Source of the DNA: Gonatopus flavifemur
Lineage: Eukaryota > Arthropoda > Insecta > Hymenoptera > Dryinidae
Assembly (NCBI GenBank): GCA_018340375.1
Contig: JAFFJZ010000050.1
Coordinates: forward strand, 372,001-436,000
DNA length: 64,000 bases
Reading direction: 5' to 3'
In this document: positions 14,401 to 29,300 of the stretch, piece after piece
Position numbering within the stretch: the first letter of the stretch is position 1
How the letters are laid out: each line of letters opens with the position of its first letter
Translations under genes and position numbers: made by a program
The notes under the pieces: model-generated
Databases searched by the model: none
Told to the model about the DNA's origin: nothing
Seen by the model: only the letters and a program-made list of their open reading frames with translations

Positions 14401-17400
14401 CTAGATGACAGCAAATATTTCCAAGTCGATGCTAGATGGTAGCAAAGAATTCCAAGCGGATGCTAGATGGTAGCAAAAAATTCCAAGCTGAGTTAGATGG
14501 TCGCAAAGAATCCAGAATGGTTGCTAGATGATAGCAAAAAATTCAGAATCACCCCTAGATGGTAGCAAAAAAATCGGAATGGTTGCTAGATGGTAGCAAA
14601 TCATTCCAAAACGTTGCTAGATGACAGCAAATATTTCCAAGTCGATGCTAGATGGTAGGAAGAAATTCCAAGTCGATGCTAGATGGTAGCAAAAAATTCA
14701 GAATGGATGCTAGATGGTAGCAAATAATTCCAAAACGTTGCTAGATGACAGCAAATAATTCTAAGTCGATGCTAGATGGTATCAAAAAATTCAGGATGGT
14801 TGCTAGATGGTAGCAAATGATTCCGAAGCGTTGCTAGATGACGGCAAATAATTCTAAGGCGATGCTAGATGGTAGCAAAGAATCCCAAGTCGATGCCAGA
14901 TGGTAGCAGAAAATTCAGAATGGTCGCTAGATGATAGCAAAAAATTCAGAATGGTTCCTAGATGGTAGCAAAAAATTCAGAATGGTTGCTAGATGGTAGC
15001 AAAGAATTCCAAAACGTTGCTAGATGACAGCAAATAATTCCAAGTCGATGCTAGATGGTAGCAAAAAATTCAGAATGGTTGCTAGATGGTAGCAAATAAT
15101 TCCAAGACGTTGCTACATGACAGCAAATAATTCTAAGTCGATGCTAGATGGTAGCAAAAAATTCAGAATGGTTGCTAGATGGTAGCAAATAATTCCTAAA
15201 CGTTGCTAGATGACAGCAAATCATTTCAAGTCAGTGCTAGATGGTATCGAAAAAGTCAGAATGGTTGCTAGATGGTGGCAAATAAGTCCAAAACGTTGCT
15301 AGATGACAGCAAATCATTTCAAGTCGATGCTAGATGGTAGCAAAAAATTCAGAATGGTTGCAAGATGGTAGCAAATGATTCCAAAACGTTGCTAGATGAC
15401 AGCAAATGATTCTAAGTCGATGCTAGATGGTAGCAAAAAATTCCAAGTCGATGCTAGATGGTAGCAAAAAATTCAGAATGGTTGCTTGATGATAGCGAAA
15501 AATTCACAGTCGATGTTAGATGGTAGCAAAGGATTCAAAATGGTTGTTAGATGGTAGCGAATAATTCCAAAACGTTGCTAGATGACAGCAAATAATTCCA
15601 AGTCGATGCTAGATGGTAGCAAAAGATTCAGAATGGTTGCTAGATGGTAGCCAATGATTCCAGAACGTTGCTAGATGACAGCAAATGATTCTAAGTCGAT
15701 GCTAGATGGTAGCAAAAAATTCCAAGTCGATGCTAGATGGTAGCAAAAAATTCAGAATGGTTGCTTGATGATAGCGAAAAGATCCCAGTCGATGTTAGAT
15801 GGTAGCAAAGGATTCAAAATGGTTGTTAGATGGTTGCGAATAATTCCAAAACCTTGCTAGATGACAGCAAATAATTCCAAGTCGATGCTAGATGGTAGCA
15901 AAAGATTCAGAATGGTTGCTAGATGGTAGCCAATGATTCCAGAACGTTGCTAGATGACAGCAAATGATTCTGAGTCGATGCTAGATGGTAGCAAAGAATC
16001 CCAAGCTGATGCTAGATGGTAGCAAAGAATTCAGAATGGTTGCTAGATGGTAGCAAATAATTCCAAAACGTTGCTAGATGACAGCGAATCATTTCAAGTC
16101 GATGCTAGATGGTAGCAAAAAATTCCAACTCGATGCTAGATGGTAGCAAAAAATTCCAACTCGATGCTAGATGGTAGCAAGAACTTCAGAATGGTTGCTA
16201 GATGATACGCAAGAAATTCCAAGTCGATGCTAGATGGTAGCAAAGAATTCAGAATGGTTGCTAGATTGTAGCATATAATTCCAAAACGTTGCTAGATGAC
16301 AGCAAATGATCCTAAGTCGATGCTAGATGCTAGCGAAGAATTCAGAATGGTTGCTAGATGGTAGCAAATAATTCCAGAACGTTGCTAGATGACAGCAAAT
16401 AATTCCAAGTCGATGCTAGATGGTAGCAAAAAATTCAGAATGGTTGCTAGATGGTAGCAAAAAATTCAGAATGGTTGCTAGATGGTAGCAAATGATTCCA
16501 AAACGTTGCTAGATGACAGCAAATAATTCTGAGTCGATGCTAGATAGTAGCAAAGAATTCCAAGTCGATGCTAGATGGTAGCAGAAAATTCAGAATGGTT
16601 GCAAGATGATAGCAAAAAATTCCAAGTCGATGCTAGATGGTAGCAAAAAATTCAGAATGGTTGCTAGATGGTAGCGAAAAATTCAGAATGGTTGCTAGAT
16701 GGTAGCAAATAATTCCAAAACGTTGCGAGATGACAGCAAATAATTCTAAGTCGATGCTAGATGGTAGCAAAAAATTCCAAGCTGACGCTAAATGGTAGCG
16801 AAGAATTCAGAATGGTCGCTAGATGATAGCAAAAAATTCAGAATGGTTCCTAGATGGTAGCGAAAAATTCAGAATGGTTGCTAGATGGCAGCAAATAATC
16901 CCAAAACGTTGCTAGATGACAGTGAATAATTCTAGGTCGATGCTAGATGGTAGCGAGAAATTCCAAGTCGATGCTACATGGTAGCAAATGATTTCTAAAC
17001 GTTGCTAGATGACAGCAAATAATTCCAAGTCGATGCTAGATGGTAGCAAAAAATTCCAACTCGATGCTAGATGGTAGCAAAAAATTCCAACTCGATGCTA
17101 GATGGTAGCAAGAACTTCAGAATGGTTGCTAGATGATACGCAAGAAATTCCAAGTCGATGTTAGATGGTAGCAAAGAATTCAGAATGGTTGCTAGATGTC
17201 AGCATATAATTCCAGGACGTTGCTAGATGGTAGCTAAGAATTCCGAGTCAATGCTAGATGGTAGCGGAAATTCCAAAACGTAGCTAGATGACAGCAAAGA
17301 ATTCAGAATGGTTGCTAGATGATAGCAAGAAACTCAGAATGGTTCCTGGATGGTAGCAAAGAATTCAGAATCGTCCCTAGATGTTAGAAAAAAAATCGGA

Positions 17401-17559
17401 ATGGTTGCTAGATGGTAGTAAATCATTCCAAAACGTTGCTAGATGACAGCAAATATTTCCAAGTCGATGCTAGATGGTAGCAAAGAATTCCAAGCGGATG
17501 CTAGATGGTAGCAAAAAATTCCAAGCTGAGTTAGATGGTCGCAAAGAATCCAGAATGGT

Positions 17560-20500
17560 TGCTAGATGATAGCAAAAAATTCAGAATCGTCCCTAGATGG
17601 TAGCAAAAAAATCGGAATGGTTGCTAGATGGTAGCAAATCATTCCAAAACGTTGCTAGATGACAGCAAATATTTCCAAGTCGATGCTAGATGGTAGAAAG
17701 AAATTCCAAGTCGATGCTAGATGGTAGCAAAAAATTCAGAATGGATGCTAGATGGTAGCAAATAATTCCAAAACGTTGCTAGATGACAGCAAATAATTCT
17801 AAGTCGATGCTAGATGGTATCAAAAAATTCAGGATGGTTGCTAGATGGTAGCAAATGATTCCGAAGCGTTGCTAGATGACGGCAAATAATTCTAAGGCGA
17901 TGCTAGATGGTAGCAAAGAATCCCAAGTCGATGCCAGATGGTAGCAGAAAATTCAGAATGGTCGCTAGATGATAGCAAAAAATTCAGAATGGTTCCTAGA
18001 TGGTAGCAAAAAATTCAGAATGGTTGCTAGATAGTAGCGAAGAATTCCAAAACGTTGCTAGATGACAGCAAATAATTCCAAGTCGATGCTAGATGGTAGC
18101 AAAAAATTCAGAATGGTTGCTAGATGGTAGCAAATAATTCCAAGACGTTGCTACATGACAGCAAATAATTCCAAGTCGATGCTAGATGGTAGCAAAAAAT
18201 TCAGAATGGTTGCTAGATGGTAGCAAATAATTCCTAAACGTTGCTAGATGACAGCAAATCATTTCAGGTCAGTGCTAGATGGTATCGAAAAAGTCAGAAT
18301 GGTTGCTAGATGGTGGCAAATAAGTCCAAAACGTTGCTAGATGACAGCAAATCATTCCAAGTCGATGCTAGATGGTAGCAAAAAATTCAGAATGGTTGCA
18401 AGATGGTAGCAAATGATTCCAAAACGTTGCTAGATGACAGCAAATGATTCTAAGTCGATGCTAGATGGTAGCAAAAAATTCCAAGTCGATGCTAGATGGT
18501 AGCAAAAAATTCAGAATGGTTGCTTGATGATAGCGAAAAATTCCCAGTCGATGTTAGATGGTAGCAAAGGATTCAAAATGGTTGTTAGATGGTAGCGAAT
18601 AATTCCAAAACGTTGCTAGATGACAGCAAATAATTCCAAGACGATGCTAGATGGTAGCAAAAGATTCAGAATGGTTGCTAGATGGTAGCCAATGATTCCA
18701 GAACGTTGCTAGATGACAGCAAATGATTCTAAGTCGATGCTAGATGGTAGCAAAAAATTCCAAGTCGATGCTAGATGGTAGCAAAAAATTCAGAATGGTT
18801 GCTTGATGATAGCGAAAAGACCCCAGTCGATGTTAGATGGTAGCAAAGGATTCAAAATGGTTGTTAGATGGTAGCGAATAATTCCAAAACGTTGCTAGAT
18901 GACAGCAAATAATTCCAAGTCGATGCTAGATGGTAGCAAAAGATTCAGAATGGTCGCTAGATGGTAGCCAATGATTCCAGAACGTTGCTAGATGACAGCA
19001 AATGATTCTGAGTCGATGCTAGATGGTAGCAAAGAATCCCAAGCTGATGCTAGATGGTAGCAAAGAATTCAGAATGGTTGCTAGATGATAGCAAAGAATT
19101 CAGAATCGTCCGTAGATGGTAGCAAAAAAATCGGAATGGTTGCTAGATGGTAGCAAATCATTCCAAAACGTTGCTAGATGACAGCAAATATTTCCAAGTC
19201 GATGCTAGATGGTAGAAAGAAATTCCAAGTCGATGCTAGATGGTAGCAAAAAATTCAGAATGGATGCTAGATGGTAGCAAATAATTCCAAAACGTTGCTA
19301 GATGACAGCAAATAATTCTAAGTCGATGCTAGATGGTATCAAAAAATTCAGGATGGTTGCTAGATGGTAGCAAATGATTCCGAAGCGTTGCTAGATGACG
19401 GCAAATAATTCTAAGGCGATGCTAGATGGTAGCAAAGAATCCCAAGTCGATGCCAGATGGTAGCAGAAAATTCAGAATGGTCGCTAGATGATAGCAAAAA
19501 ATTCAGAATGGTTCCTAGATGGTAGCAAAAAATTCAGAATGGTTGCTAGATAGTAGCGAAGAATTCCAAAACGTTGCTAGATGACAGCAAATAATTCCAA
19601 GTCGATGCTAGATGGTAGCAAAAAATTCAGAATGGTTGCTAGATGGTAGCAAATAATTCCAAGACGTTGCTACATGACAGCAAATAATTCTAAGTCGATG
19701 CTAGATGGTAGCAAAAAATTCAGAATGGTTGCTAGATGGTAGCAAATAATTCCTAAACGTTGCTAGATGACAGCAAATCATTTCAAGTCAGTGCTAGATG
19801 GTATCGAAAAAGTCAGAATGGTTGCTAGATGGTGGCAAATAAGTCCAAAACGTTGCTAGATGACAGCAAATCATTTCAAGTCGATGCTAGATGGTAGCAA
19901 AAAATTCAGAATGGTTGCAAGATGGTAGCAAATGATTCCAAAACGTTGCTAGATGACAGCAAATGATTCTAAGTCGATGCTAGATGGTAGCAAAAAATTC
20001 CAAGTCGATGCTAGATGGTAGCAAAAAATTCAGAATGGTTGCTTGATGATAGCGAAAAATTCCCAGTCGATGTTAGATGGTAGCAAAGGATTCAAAATGG
20101 TTGTTAGATGGTAGCGAATAATTCCAAAACGTTGCTAGATGACAGCAAATAATTCCAAGACGATGCTAGATGGTAGCAAAAGATTCAGAATGGTTGCTAG
20201 ATGGTAGCCAATGATTCCAGAACGTTGCTAGATGACAGCAAATGATTCTAAGTCGATGCTAGATGGTAGCAAAAAATTCCAAGTCGATGCTAGATGGTAG
20301 CAAAAAATTCAGAATGGTTGCTTGATGATAGCGAAAAGACCCCAGTCGATGTTAGATGGTAGCAAAGGATTCAAAATGGTTGTTAGATGGTAGCGAATAA
20401 TTCCAAAACGTTGCTAGATGACAGCAAATAATTCCAAGTCGATGCTAGATGGTAGCAAAAGATTCAGAATGGTCGCTAGATGGTAGCCAATGATTCCAGA

Positions 20501-20595
20501 ACGTTGCTAGATGACAGCAAATGATTCTGAGTCGATGCTAGATGGTAGCAAAGAATCCCAAGCTGATGCTAGATGGTAGCAAAGAATTCAGAATG
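17560..20595. repeat. Two adjacent copies of a ~1,519-bp (49-monomer) higher-order repeat
   Basis: Rare monomer variants recur at a fixed offset. CAGAATCGTCC occurs at 17582 and 19101, and GCTTGATGATAGCG followed by AAAAATTCCC at 18522 and 20041, both 1,519 bp apart, which is 49 x 31. A third partial copy of the same variant lies near 14543, exactly two periods (3,038 bp) upstream. Related copies occur at about 6288 and 7803. Confidence 0.8.
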
Positions 20596-23399
20596 GTTGC
20601 TAGATGGTAGCAAATAATTCCAAAACGTTGCTAGATGACAGCAAATCATTTCAAGTCGATGCTAGATGGTATCAAAAAAATCAGGATGGTTGCTAGATAG
20701 GAGCAAATAATCTCTAAACGTTGCTAGATGACAGCAAATAATTTTAAGTCGATGCTAGATGGGAGCAAAAAATTCCAAGTCGATGCTAGATGGTGGCGAA
20801 AACATCAGAATGGTTGCTAGATGGTGGCAAATAATTCCAAAACGTTGCTGAATGACAGCAAATAATCCTAAGTCGATGCTAGATGACAGCGAATAATTCC
20901 AAGTCGATGCTAGATGGTAGCAAAAAATTCCAAGCTGACGCTAGATGGTAGCAAAGAATTCAGAATGGTCGCTAGATGATAGCAAAAAATTCAGAATGGT
21001 TCCTAGATGGTAGCAAAAAATTCAGAATGGTTGCTAGATGGTAGCGAATAATTCCAAAACGTTCCTAGATGACAGCAAATAATTCTAAGTCGATGCTAGA
21101 TGGTAGCAAAAAATTCCAAGCTGACGCTAGATGGTAGCAAAGAATTCAGAATGGTTGCTAGATGATAGCAAAAAATTCAGAATGGTTCCCAGATGGTAGC
21201 GAAAAATTCAGAATGGTTGCTAGATGGTAGCAAATAATTCCAAAACGTTGCGAGATGACAGCAAATAATTCTAAGTCGATGCTAGATGGTAGCAAAAAAT
21301 TCCAAGCTGACGCTAAATGGTAGCGAAGAATTCAGAATGGTCGCTAGATGATAGCAAAAAATTCAGAATGGTTCCTAGATGGTAGCGAAAAATTCAGAAT
21401 GGTCGCTAGATGGCAGCAAATAATTCCAAAACGTTGCTAGATGACAGTGAATAATTCTAGGTCGATGCTAGATGGTAGCGAGAAATTCCAAGTCGATGCT
21501 AGATGGTAGCAAATGATTCCTAAACGTTGCTAGATGACAGCAAATAATTCCAAGTCGATGCTAGATGGTAGCAAAAAATTCCAACTCGATGCTAGATGGT
21601 AGCAAGAAATTCCAACTCGATGCTAGATGGTAGCAAGAACTTCAGAATGGTTGCTAGATGATACGCAAGAAATTCCAAGTCGATGCTAGATGGTAGCAAA
21701 GAATTCAGAATGGTTGCTAGATTGTAGCAAATAATTCCAAAACGTTGCTAGATGACAGCGAATGATCCTAAGTCGATGCTAGATGGTAGCGAAGAATTCA
21801 GAATGGTTGCTAGATGGTAGCAAATAATTCCAGAACGTTGCTAGATGACAGCAAATAATTCCAAGTCGATGCTAGATGGTAGCAAAAAATTCAGAATGGT
21901 TGCTAGATGGTAGCAAAAAATTCAGAATGGTTGCTAGATGGTAGCAAATGATTCCAAAACGTTGCTAGATGACAGCAAATAATTCCAAGTCGATGTTAGA
22001 TGGTAGCAAAGGATTCAAAATGGTTGTTAGATGGTAGCGAATAATTCCAAAACGTTGCTAGATGACAGCAAATAATTCCAAGTCGATGCTAGATGGTAGC
22101 AAAAGATTCAGAATGGTTGCTAGATGGTAGCCAATGATTCCAGAACGTTGCTAGATGACAGCAAATGATTCTGAGTCGATGCTAGATGGTAGCAAAGAAT
22201 CCCAAGCTGATGCTAGATGGTAGCAAAGAATTCAGAATGGTTGCTAGATGGTAGCAAATAATTCCAAAACGTTGCTAGATGACAGCAAATCATTTCAAGT
22301 CGATGCTAGATGGTATCAAAAAAATCAGGATGGTTGCTAGATAGGAGCAAATAATCTCTAAACGTTGCTAGATGACAGCAAATAATTTTAAGTCGATGCT
22401 AGATGGGAGCAAAAAATTCCAAGTCGATGCTAGATGGTGGCGAAAAATTCAGAATGGTTGCTAGATGGTGGCAAATAATTCCAAAACGTTGCTGAATGAC
22501 AGCAAATAATCCTAAGTCGATGCTAGATGGTAGCAAAAAATTCAGAATGGTTGCTAGATGGTAGCAAATAATTCCAAAACGTTCCTAGATGACAGCAAAT
22601 AATTCTAAGTCGATGCTAGATGGTAGCAAAAAATTCCAAGCTGACGCCAGATGGTAGCAAATAATTCCTAAACGTTGCTAGACGACAGCAAAGAATTCCA
22701 AGTCGATGCTAGATGATAGCAAAAAATTCAGAATCGTCCCTAGATGGTAGCAAAAAATTCAGAATGGTTGCTAGATGGTAGCAAATCATTCCAAAACGTT
22801 GCTAGATGACAGCAAATATTTTCAAGTCGATGCTAGATGGTAGAAAAAAATTCCAAGTCGATGCAACATGGTAGCAAAAAATTCAGAGTGGTTGCTAGAT
22901 GGTAGCAAATAATTCCAAAACGTTGCTAGATGACAGCAAATAATTCTAAGTCGATGCTAGATGGTATCAAAGAATTCAGGATGGTTGCTAGATGGTAGCA
23001 AATGATTCCGAAGCGTTGCTAGATGACGGCAAATAATTCTAAGTCGATGCTAGATGGTAGCAAAGAATTCCAAGTCGATGCCAGATGGTAGCAGAGAATT
23101 CAGAATGGTCGCTAGATGAAAGCAAGAAATTCAGAATGGTTCCTAGATGGTAGCAAAAAATTCAGAATGGTTGCTAGATGGTAGCTAATAATTCCAAAAC
23201 GTTGCTAGTTGACAGCGAATAATTCTAAGTCGATGCTAGATGGTAGCGAGAAATTCCAAGTCGATGCTAGATGGTAGCAAATAATTCCTAAACGTTGCTA
23301 GATGACAGCAAATAAGTCCAAGTCGATGCTAGATGGTAGCAAAAGATTCAGAATGGTTGCTAGATGGTAGCAAATGATTCCAAAACGTTCCTAGATGAC

Positions 23400-26300
23400 A
23401 GCAAATAATTCTAAGTCGATGCCAGATGGTAGCAAAAAATTCCAAGCTGACGCTAGATGGTAGCAAAGAATTCAGAATGCATGCTAGATGGTAGCAAACA
23501 ATTCCAAAACGTTCCCAGATGACAGCAAATAATTCTAAGTCGACGCTAGATGGTAGCAAAAGATTCCAAGCTGACGCTACATGGTAGCAAAAAATTCAGA
23601 ATGGTTGCTGGATGATAGCCAAAAATTCAGAATGGTTCCTAGATGGTAGCAAAGAATTCAGAATGGTTGCTAGATGGTGACAAATAATTCCAAAACGTTG
23701 CTAGATGACAGCAAAAGATTCCAAGTCGATGCTAGATGGTAGCAGAAAATTCAGAATGGTTGCTAGATGATAGCGAATAATCCCAAAACGTTGCTAGATG
23801 ACGGCAAATAATTCTAAGTCGATGCTAGATGGGAGCAAAAAATTCCAAGTCAGTGCTAGATGGTATCAAAAAATTCAGGATGGTTGCTAGATGGTAGCAA
23901 ATAATTCCAAAACGTTCCTCGATGACAGCAAATAATTCTAAGCCGATGCTAGATGGTAGCAAAAAATTCAGAGGGTTGCTAGATGGTAGCAAACAATTCC
24001 AAAACGTTCCCAGATGACAGCAAATAATTCTAAGTCGACGCTAGATGGTAGCAAAAGATTCCAAGCTGACGCTACATGGTAGCAAAGAATTCAGAATGGT
24101 TGCTGGATGATAGCAAAAAATTCAGAATGGTTCCTAGATGGTAGCAAATAATTCAGAATGGTTGCTAGATGGTAGCAAATAATTCCAAAACGTTCCTAGA
24201 TGACAGCAAATAATTCTAAGTCGATGCTAGATGGTAGCAAAAAATTCCAAGCTGACGCCAGATGGTAGCAAATAATTCCTAAACGTTGCTAGACGACAGC
24301 AAAGAATTCCAAGTCGATGCCAGATGGTAGCAGAGAATTCAGAATAGTCGCTAGATGATAGCAAAAAATTCAGAATGGTTCCTAGATGGAAGCAAAAAAT
24401 TCAGAATGGTTGCTAGATGGTAGCTAATAATTCCAAAACGTTGCTAGATGACAGCGAATAATTCTAAGTCGATGCTAGATGGTAGCGAGAAATTCCAAGT
24501 CGATGCTAGATGGTAGCAAATAATTCCTAAACGTTGCTAGATGACAGCAAATATTCCCAAGTCGATGCTAGATGGTAGCAAAAGATTCAGAATGGTTGCT
24601 AGATGGTAGCAAATAATTCCAAAACGTTGCTAGATGACAGCAAATAATTCCGAGTCGATGCTAGATGGTAGCAAGAGATCCCAAGTCGATGCTAGATAGT
24701 AGCAAATAATTCCTAAACGTTGCTAGATGACAGCAAAAAATTCCAAGTCGATGCCAGATGGTAGCAGAAAATTCAGAATGGTCGCTAGATGATAGCAAAA
24801 AATTCAGAATGGTTCCTAGATAGTAGCAAAAAATTCAGAATGGTTGCTAGATGGTAGCTAATAATTCCAAAACGTTGCTAGATGACAGCGAATAATTCTA
24901 AGTCGATGCTAGATGGTAGCGAGAAATTCCAAGTCGATGCTAGATGGTAGCAAATAATTCCTAAACGTTGCTAGATGACAGCAAATTCTTCCAAGTCGAT
25001 GCTAGATGGTAGCAAAAGATTCAGAATGGTTGCTAGATGGTAGCAAATAATTCCAAAACGTTCCTAGATGACAGCAAATAAGTCCAAGTCGATGCTAGAT
25101 GGTAGCAAAAGATTCAGAATGGTTGCTAGATGATAGCGAATAATCCCAAAACGTTGCTAGATGACAGCAAATAATTCTAAGTCGATGCTAGATGGGAGCA
25201 AAAAATTCCAAGTCAGTGCTAGATGGTATCAAAAAATTCAGGATGGTTGCTAGACGGTAGCAAATAATTCCAAAACGTTCCTCGATGACAGCAAATAATT
25301 CTAAGTCGATGCTAGATGGTAGCAAAAAATTCAGAATGGTTGCTAGATGGTAGCAAACAATTCCAAAACGTTCCGAGATGACAGCAAATAATTCTAAGTC
25401 GACGCTAGATGGTAGCAAAAGATTCCAAGCTGACGCTACATGGTAGCAAAGAATTCAGAATGGTTGCTGGATGATAGCAAGAAATTCAGAATGGTTCCTA
25501 GATGGTAGCAAAAAATTCAGAATGGTTGCTAGATGGTAGCAAATAATTCCAAAACGTTCCTAGATGACAGCAAATAATTCTAAGTCGATGCTAGATGGTA
25601 GCAAAAAATTCCAAGCTGACGCCAGATGGTAGCAAATAATTCCTAAACTTCGCTAGACGACAGCAAAGAATTCCAAGTCGATGCCAGATGGTAGCAGAGA
25701 ATTCAGGATGGTCGCTAGATGATAGCAAAAAATTCAGAATGGTTCCTAGATGGAAGCAAAAAATTCAGAATGGTTGCTAGATGGTAGCTAATAATTCCAA
25801 AACGTTGCTAGATGACAGCGAATAATTCTAAGTCGATGCTAGATGGTAGCGAGAAATTCCAAGTCGATGCTAGATGGTAGCAAATAATTCCTAAACGTTG
25901 CTAGATGACAGCAAATATTTCCAAGTCGATGCTAGATGGTAGCAAAAGATTCAGAATGGTTGCTAGATGGTAGCAAATAATTCCAAAACGTTGCTAGATG
26001 ACAGCAAATAATTCCAAGTCGATGCTAGATGGTAGCAAGAGATCCCAAGTCGATGCTAGATAGTAGCAAATAATTCCTAAACGTTGCTAGATGACAGCAA
26101 AAAATTTCACGTCGATGCCAGATGGTAGCAGAAAATTCAGAATGGTCGCTAGATGATAGCAAAAAATTCAGAATGGTTCAGAGATGGTAGCAAAAAATTC
26201 ATAATGGTTGCTAGATGGTAGCTAATAATTCCAAAACGTTGCTAGATGACAGCGAATAATTCTAAGTCGATGCTAGATGGTAGCGAGAAATTCCAAGTCG

Positions 26301-29300
26301 ATGCTAGATGGTAGCAAATAATTCCTAAACGTTGCTAGATGACAGCAAATTTTTCCAAGTCGATGCTAGATGGTAGCAAAAGATTCAGAATGGTTGCTAG
26401 ATGGTAGCAAATAATTCCAAAACGTTGCTAGATGACAGCAAATAATTCCGAATCGATGCTAGATGGTAGCAAAAAATTCAGAATGGTTCCTAGATGGTAG
26501 CAAAAAATTCAGAATGGTTGCTAGATGGTAGCTAATAATTCCAAAACGTTGCTAGATGACAGCGAATAATTCTAAGTCGATGCTAGATGGTAGCGAGAAA
26601 TTCCAAGTCGATGCTAGATGGTAGCAAAAGATTCAGAATGGTTGCTAGATTGTAGCAAATAATTCCAAAACGTTGCTAGATGACAGCAAATATTTCCAAG
26701 TCGATGCTAGATGGTAGAAAAAAATTCCAAGTCGATGCTAGATGATAGCAAAAAATTCAGAATCGTCCCTAGATGGTAGCAAAAAATTCAGAATGGTTGC
26801 TAGATGGTAGCAAATCATTCCAAAACGTTGCTAGATGACAGCAAATATTTCCAAGTCGATGCTAGATGGTAGCAAAAAATTCAGAATGGTTGCTAGATGG
26901 TAGCGAATAATTCCAAAACGTTGCTAGATGACAGCAAATAATTCTAAGTCGATGCTAGATGGTATCGAAAAATTCAGGATGGTTGCTAGATGGTAGCAAA
27001 TGATTCCAAAGCGTTGCTAGATGACGGCAAATAATTCTAAGTCGATGCTAGATGGTAGCAAAGAATTCCAAGTCGATGCTAGATGGTAGCAAAAAATTCA
27101 GAATGGTTGCTAGATTGTAGCAAGAGATCCCAAGTCGATGCTAGATAGTAGCAAATAATTCCTAAACGTTGCTAGATGACAGCAAATAAGTCCAAGTCGA
27201 TGCTAGATGGTAGCAAAAAATTCAGAATGGTTGCTTGATGATAGCAAAAAATTCAGAATGGTTCCTAAATGGCAGCAAAAAGTTCAGAATGGTTGCTAGA
27301 TGTCAGCAAATAATTCCAAAACGTTCCTAGATGAAATCAAATAATTCTAAGTCGATGCTGGATGGTAGCAAAAAATTCCAAGTCGATGCTAGATGGTAGC
27401 AAAAAATTCCAAGCTGACGCCAGATGGCAGCAAATAATTCCTAAACGTTGCTAGACGACAGCAAAGAATTCCAACTCGATGCCAGATGGTAGCAGAGAAT
27501 TCAGAATGGTCGCTAGATGAAAGCAAGAAATTCAGAATGATTCCTAGATGGTAGCAAAAAATTCAGAATGGTTGCTAGATGGTAGCTTATAATTCCAAAA
27601 CGTTGCTAGTTGACAGCGAATAATTCTAAGTCGATGCTAGATGGTAGCGAGAAATTCCAAGTCGATGCTAGATGGTAGCAAATAATTCCTAAACGTTGCT
27701 AGATGACAGCAAATATTCCCAAGTCGATGCTAGATGGTAGCAAAAGATTCAGAATGGTTGCTAGATGGTAGCAAATAATTCCAAAACGTTGCTAGATGAC
27801 AGCAAATAATTCCAAGTCGATGCTAGATGGTAGCAAGAGATCCCAAGTCGATGCTAGATAGTAGCAAATAATTCCTAAACGTTGCTAGATGACAGCAAAT
27901 AAGTCCAAGTCGATGCTAGATGGTAGCAAAAAATTCAGAATGGTTGCTAGATGATAGCGAATAATCCCAAAACGTTGCTAGATGACAGCAAATAATTCTA
28001 AGTCGATGCTAGATGGGAGCAAAAAATTCCAAGTCAGTGCTAGATGGTATCAAAAAATTCAGGATGGTTGCTAGATGGTAGCGAATAATTCCAAAACGTT
28101 CCTCGATGACAGCAAATGATTCTAAGTCGATGCTAGATGGTAGCAAAAAATTCAGAATGGTTGCTAGATGGTAGCAAATAATTCCAAAACGTTCCTAGAT
28201 GACAGCAAATAATTCTAAGTCGATGCTAGATGGTAGCAAAAAATTCCAAGCTGACGCCAGATGGTAGCAAATAATTCCTAAACGTTGCTAGACGACAGCA
28301 AAGAATTCCAAGTCGATGCTAGATGATAGCAAAAAATTCAGAATCGTCCCTAGATGGTAGCAAAAAATTCGGAATGGTTGCTAGATGGTAGCAAATCATT
28401 CCAAAACGTTGCTAGATGACAGCAAATATTTCCAAGTCGATGCTAGATGGTAGAAAAAAATTCCAAGTCGATGCTAGATGGTAGCAAAAAATTCAGAATG
28501 GTTGCTAGATGGTAGCGAATAATCCCAAAACGTTGCTAGATGACAGCAAATAATTCTAAGTCGATGCTAGATGGTATCGAAAAATTCAGGATGGTTGCTA
28601 GATGGTAGCAAATGATTCCAAAGCGTTGCTAGATGACGGCAAATAATTCTAAGTCGATGCTAGATGGTAGCAAAGAATTCCAAGTCGATGCCAGATGGTA
28701 GCAGAAAATTCAGAATGGTCGCTAGATGATAGTAAAAAATTCAGAATGGTTCTTGGATGGTAGCAAAAAATTCAGAATGGTTGCTAGATGGTAGCAAATA
28801 ATTCCAAAACGTTCCTAGATGACAGCAAATAATTCTAAGTCGATGCTAGATGGTAGCAAAAAATTCCAAGCTGACGCCAGATGGTAGCAAATAATTCCTC
28901 AACGTTGCTAGATGACAGCAAATAATTCCAAGTCGATGCTAGATGGTAGCAAAAAATTCCAAGCTCACGCTAGATGATAGCAAAAAATTCAGAATGGTTC
29001 CTAGATGGTAGCAAAAAATTCAGAATGGTTGCTAGATGGTAGCTAATGATTCCAAAACGTTGCTAGATGACAGCGAATAATTCTAAGTCGATGCTAGATG
29101 GTAGCGAGAAATTCCAAGTCGATGCTCGATGGTAGCAAAAGATTCAGAATGGTTGCCAGATGGTAGCAAATAATTCCAAAACGTTGCTAGATGACAGCAG
29201 ATAATTCCAAGTCGATGCTAGATGGTAGCAAAAAATTCAGAATGGTTGCTAGATTGTAGCAAATAATTCCAAAACGTTGCTAGATGACAGCAAATAATTC

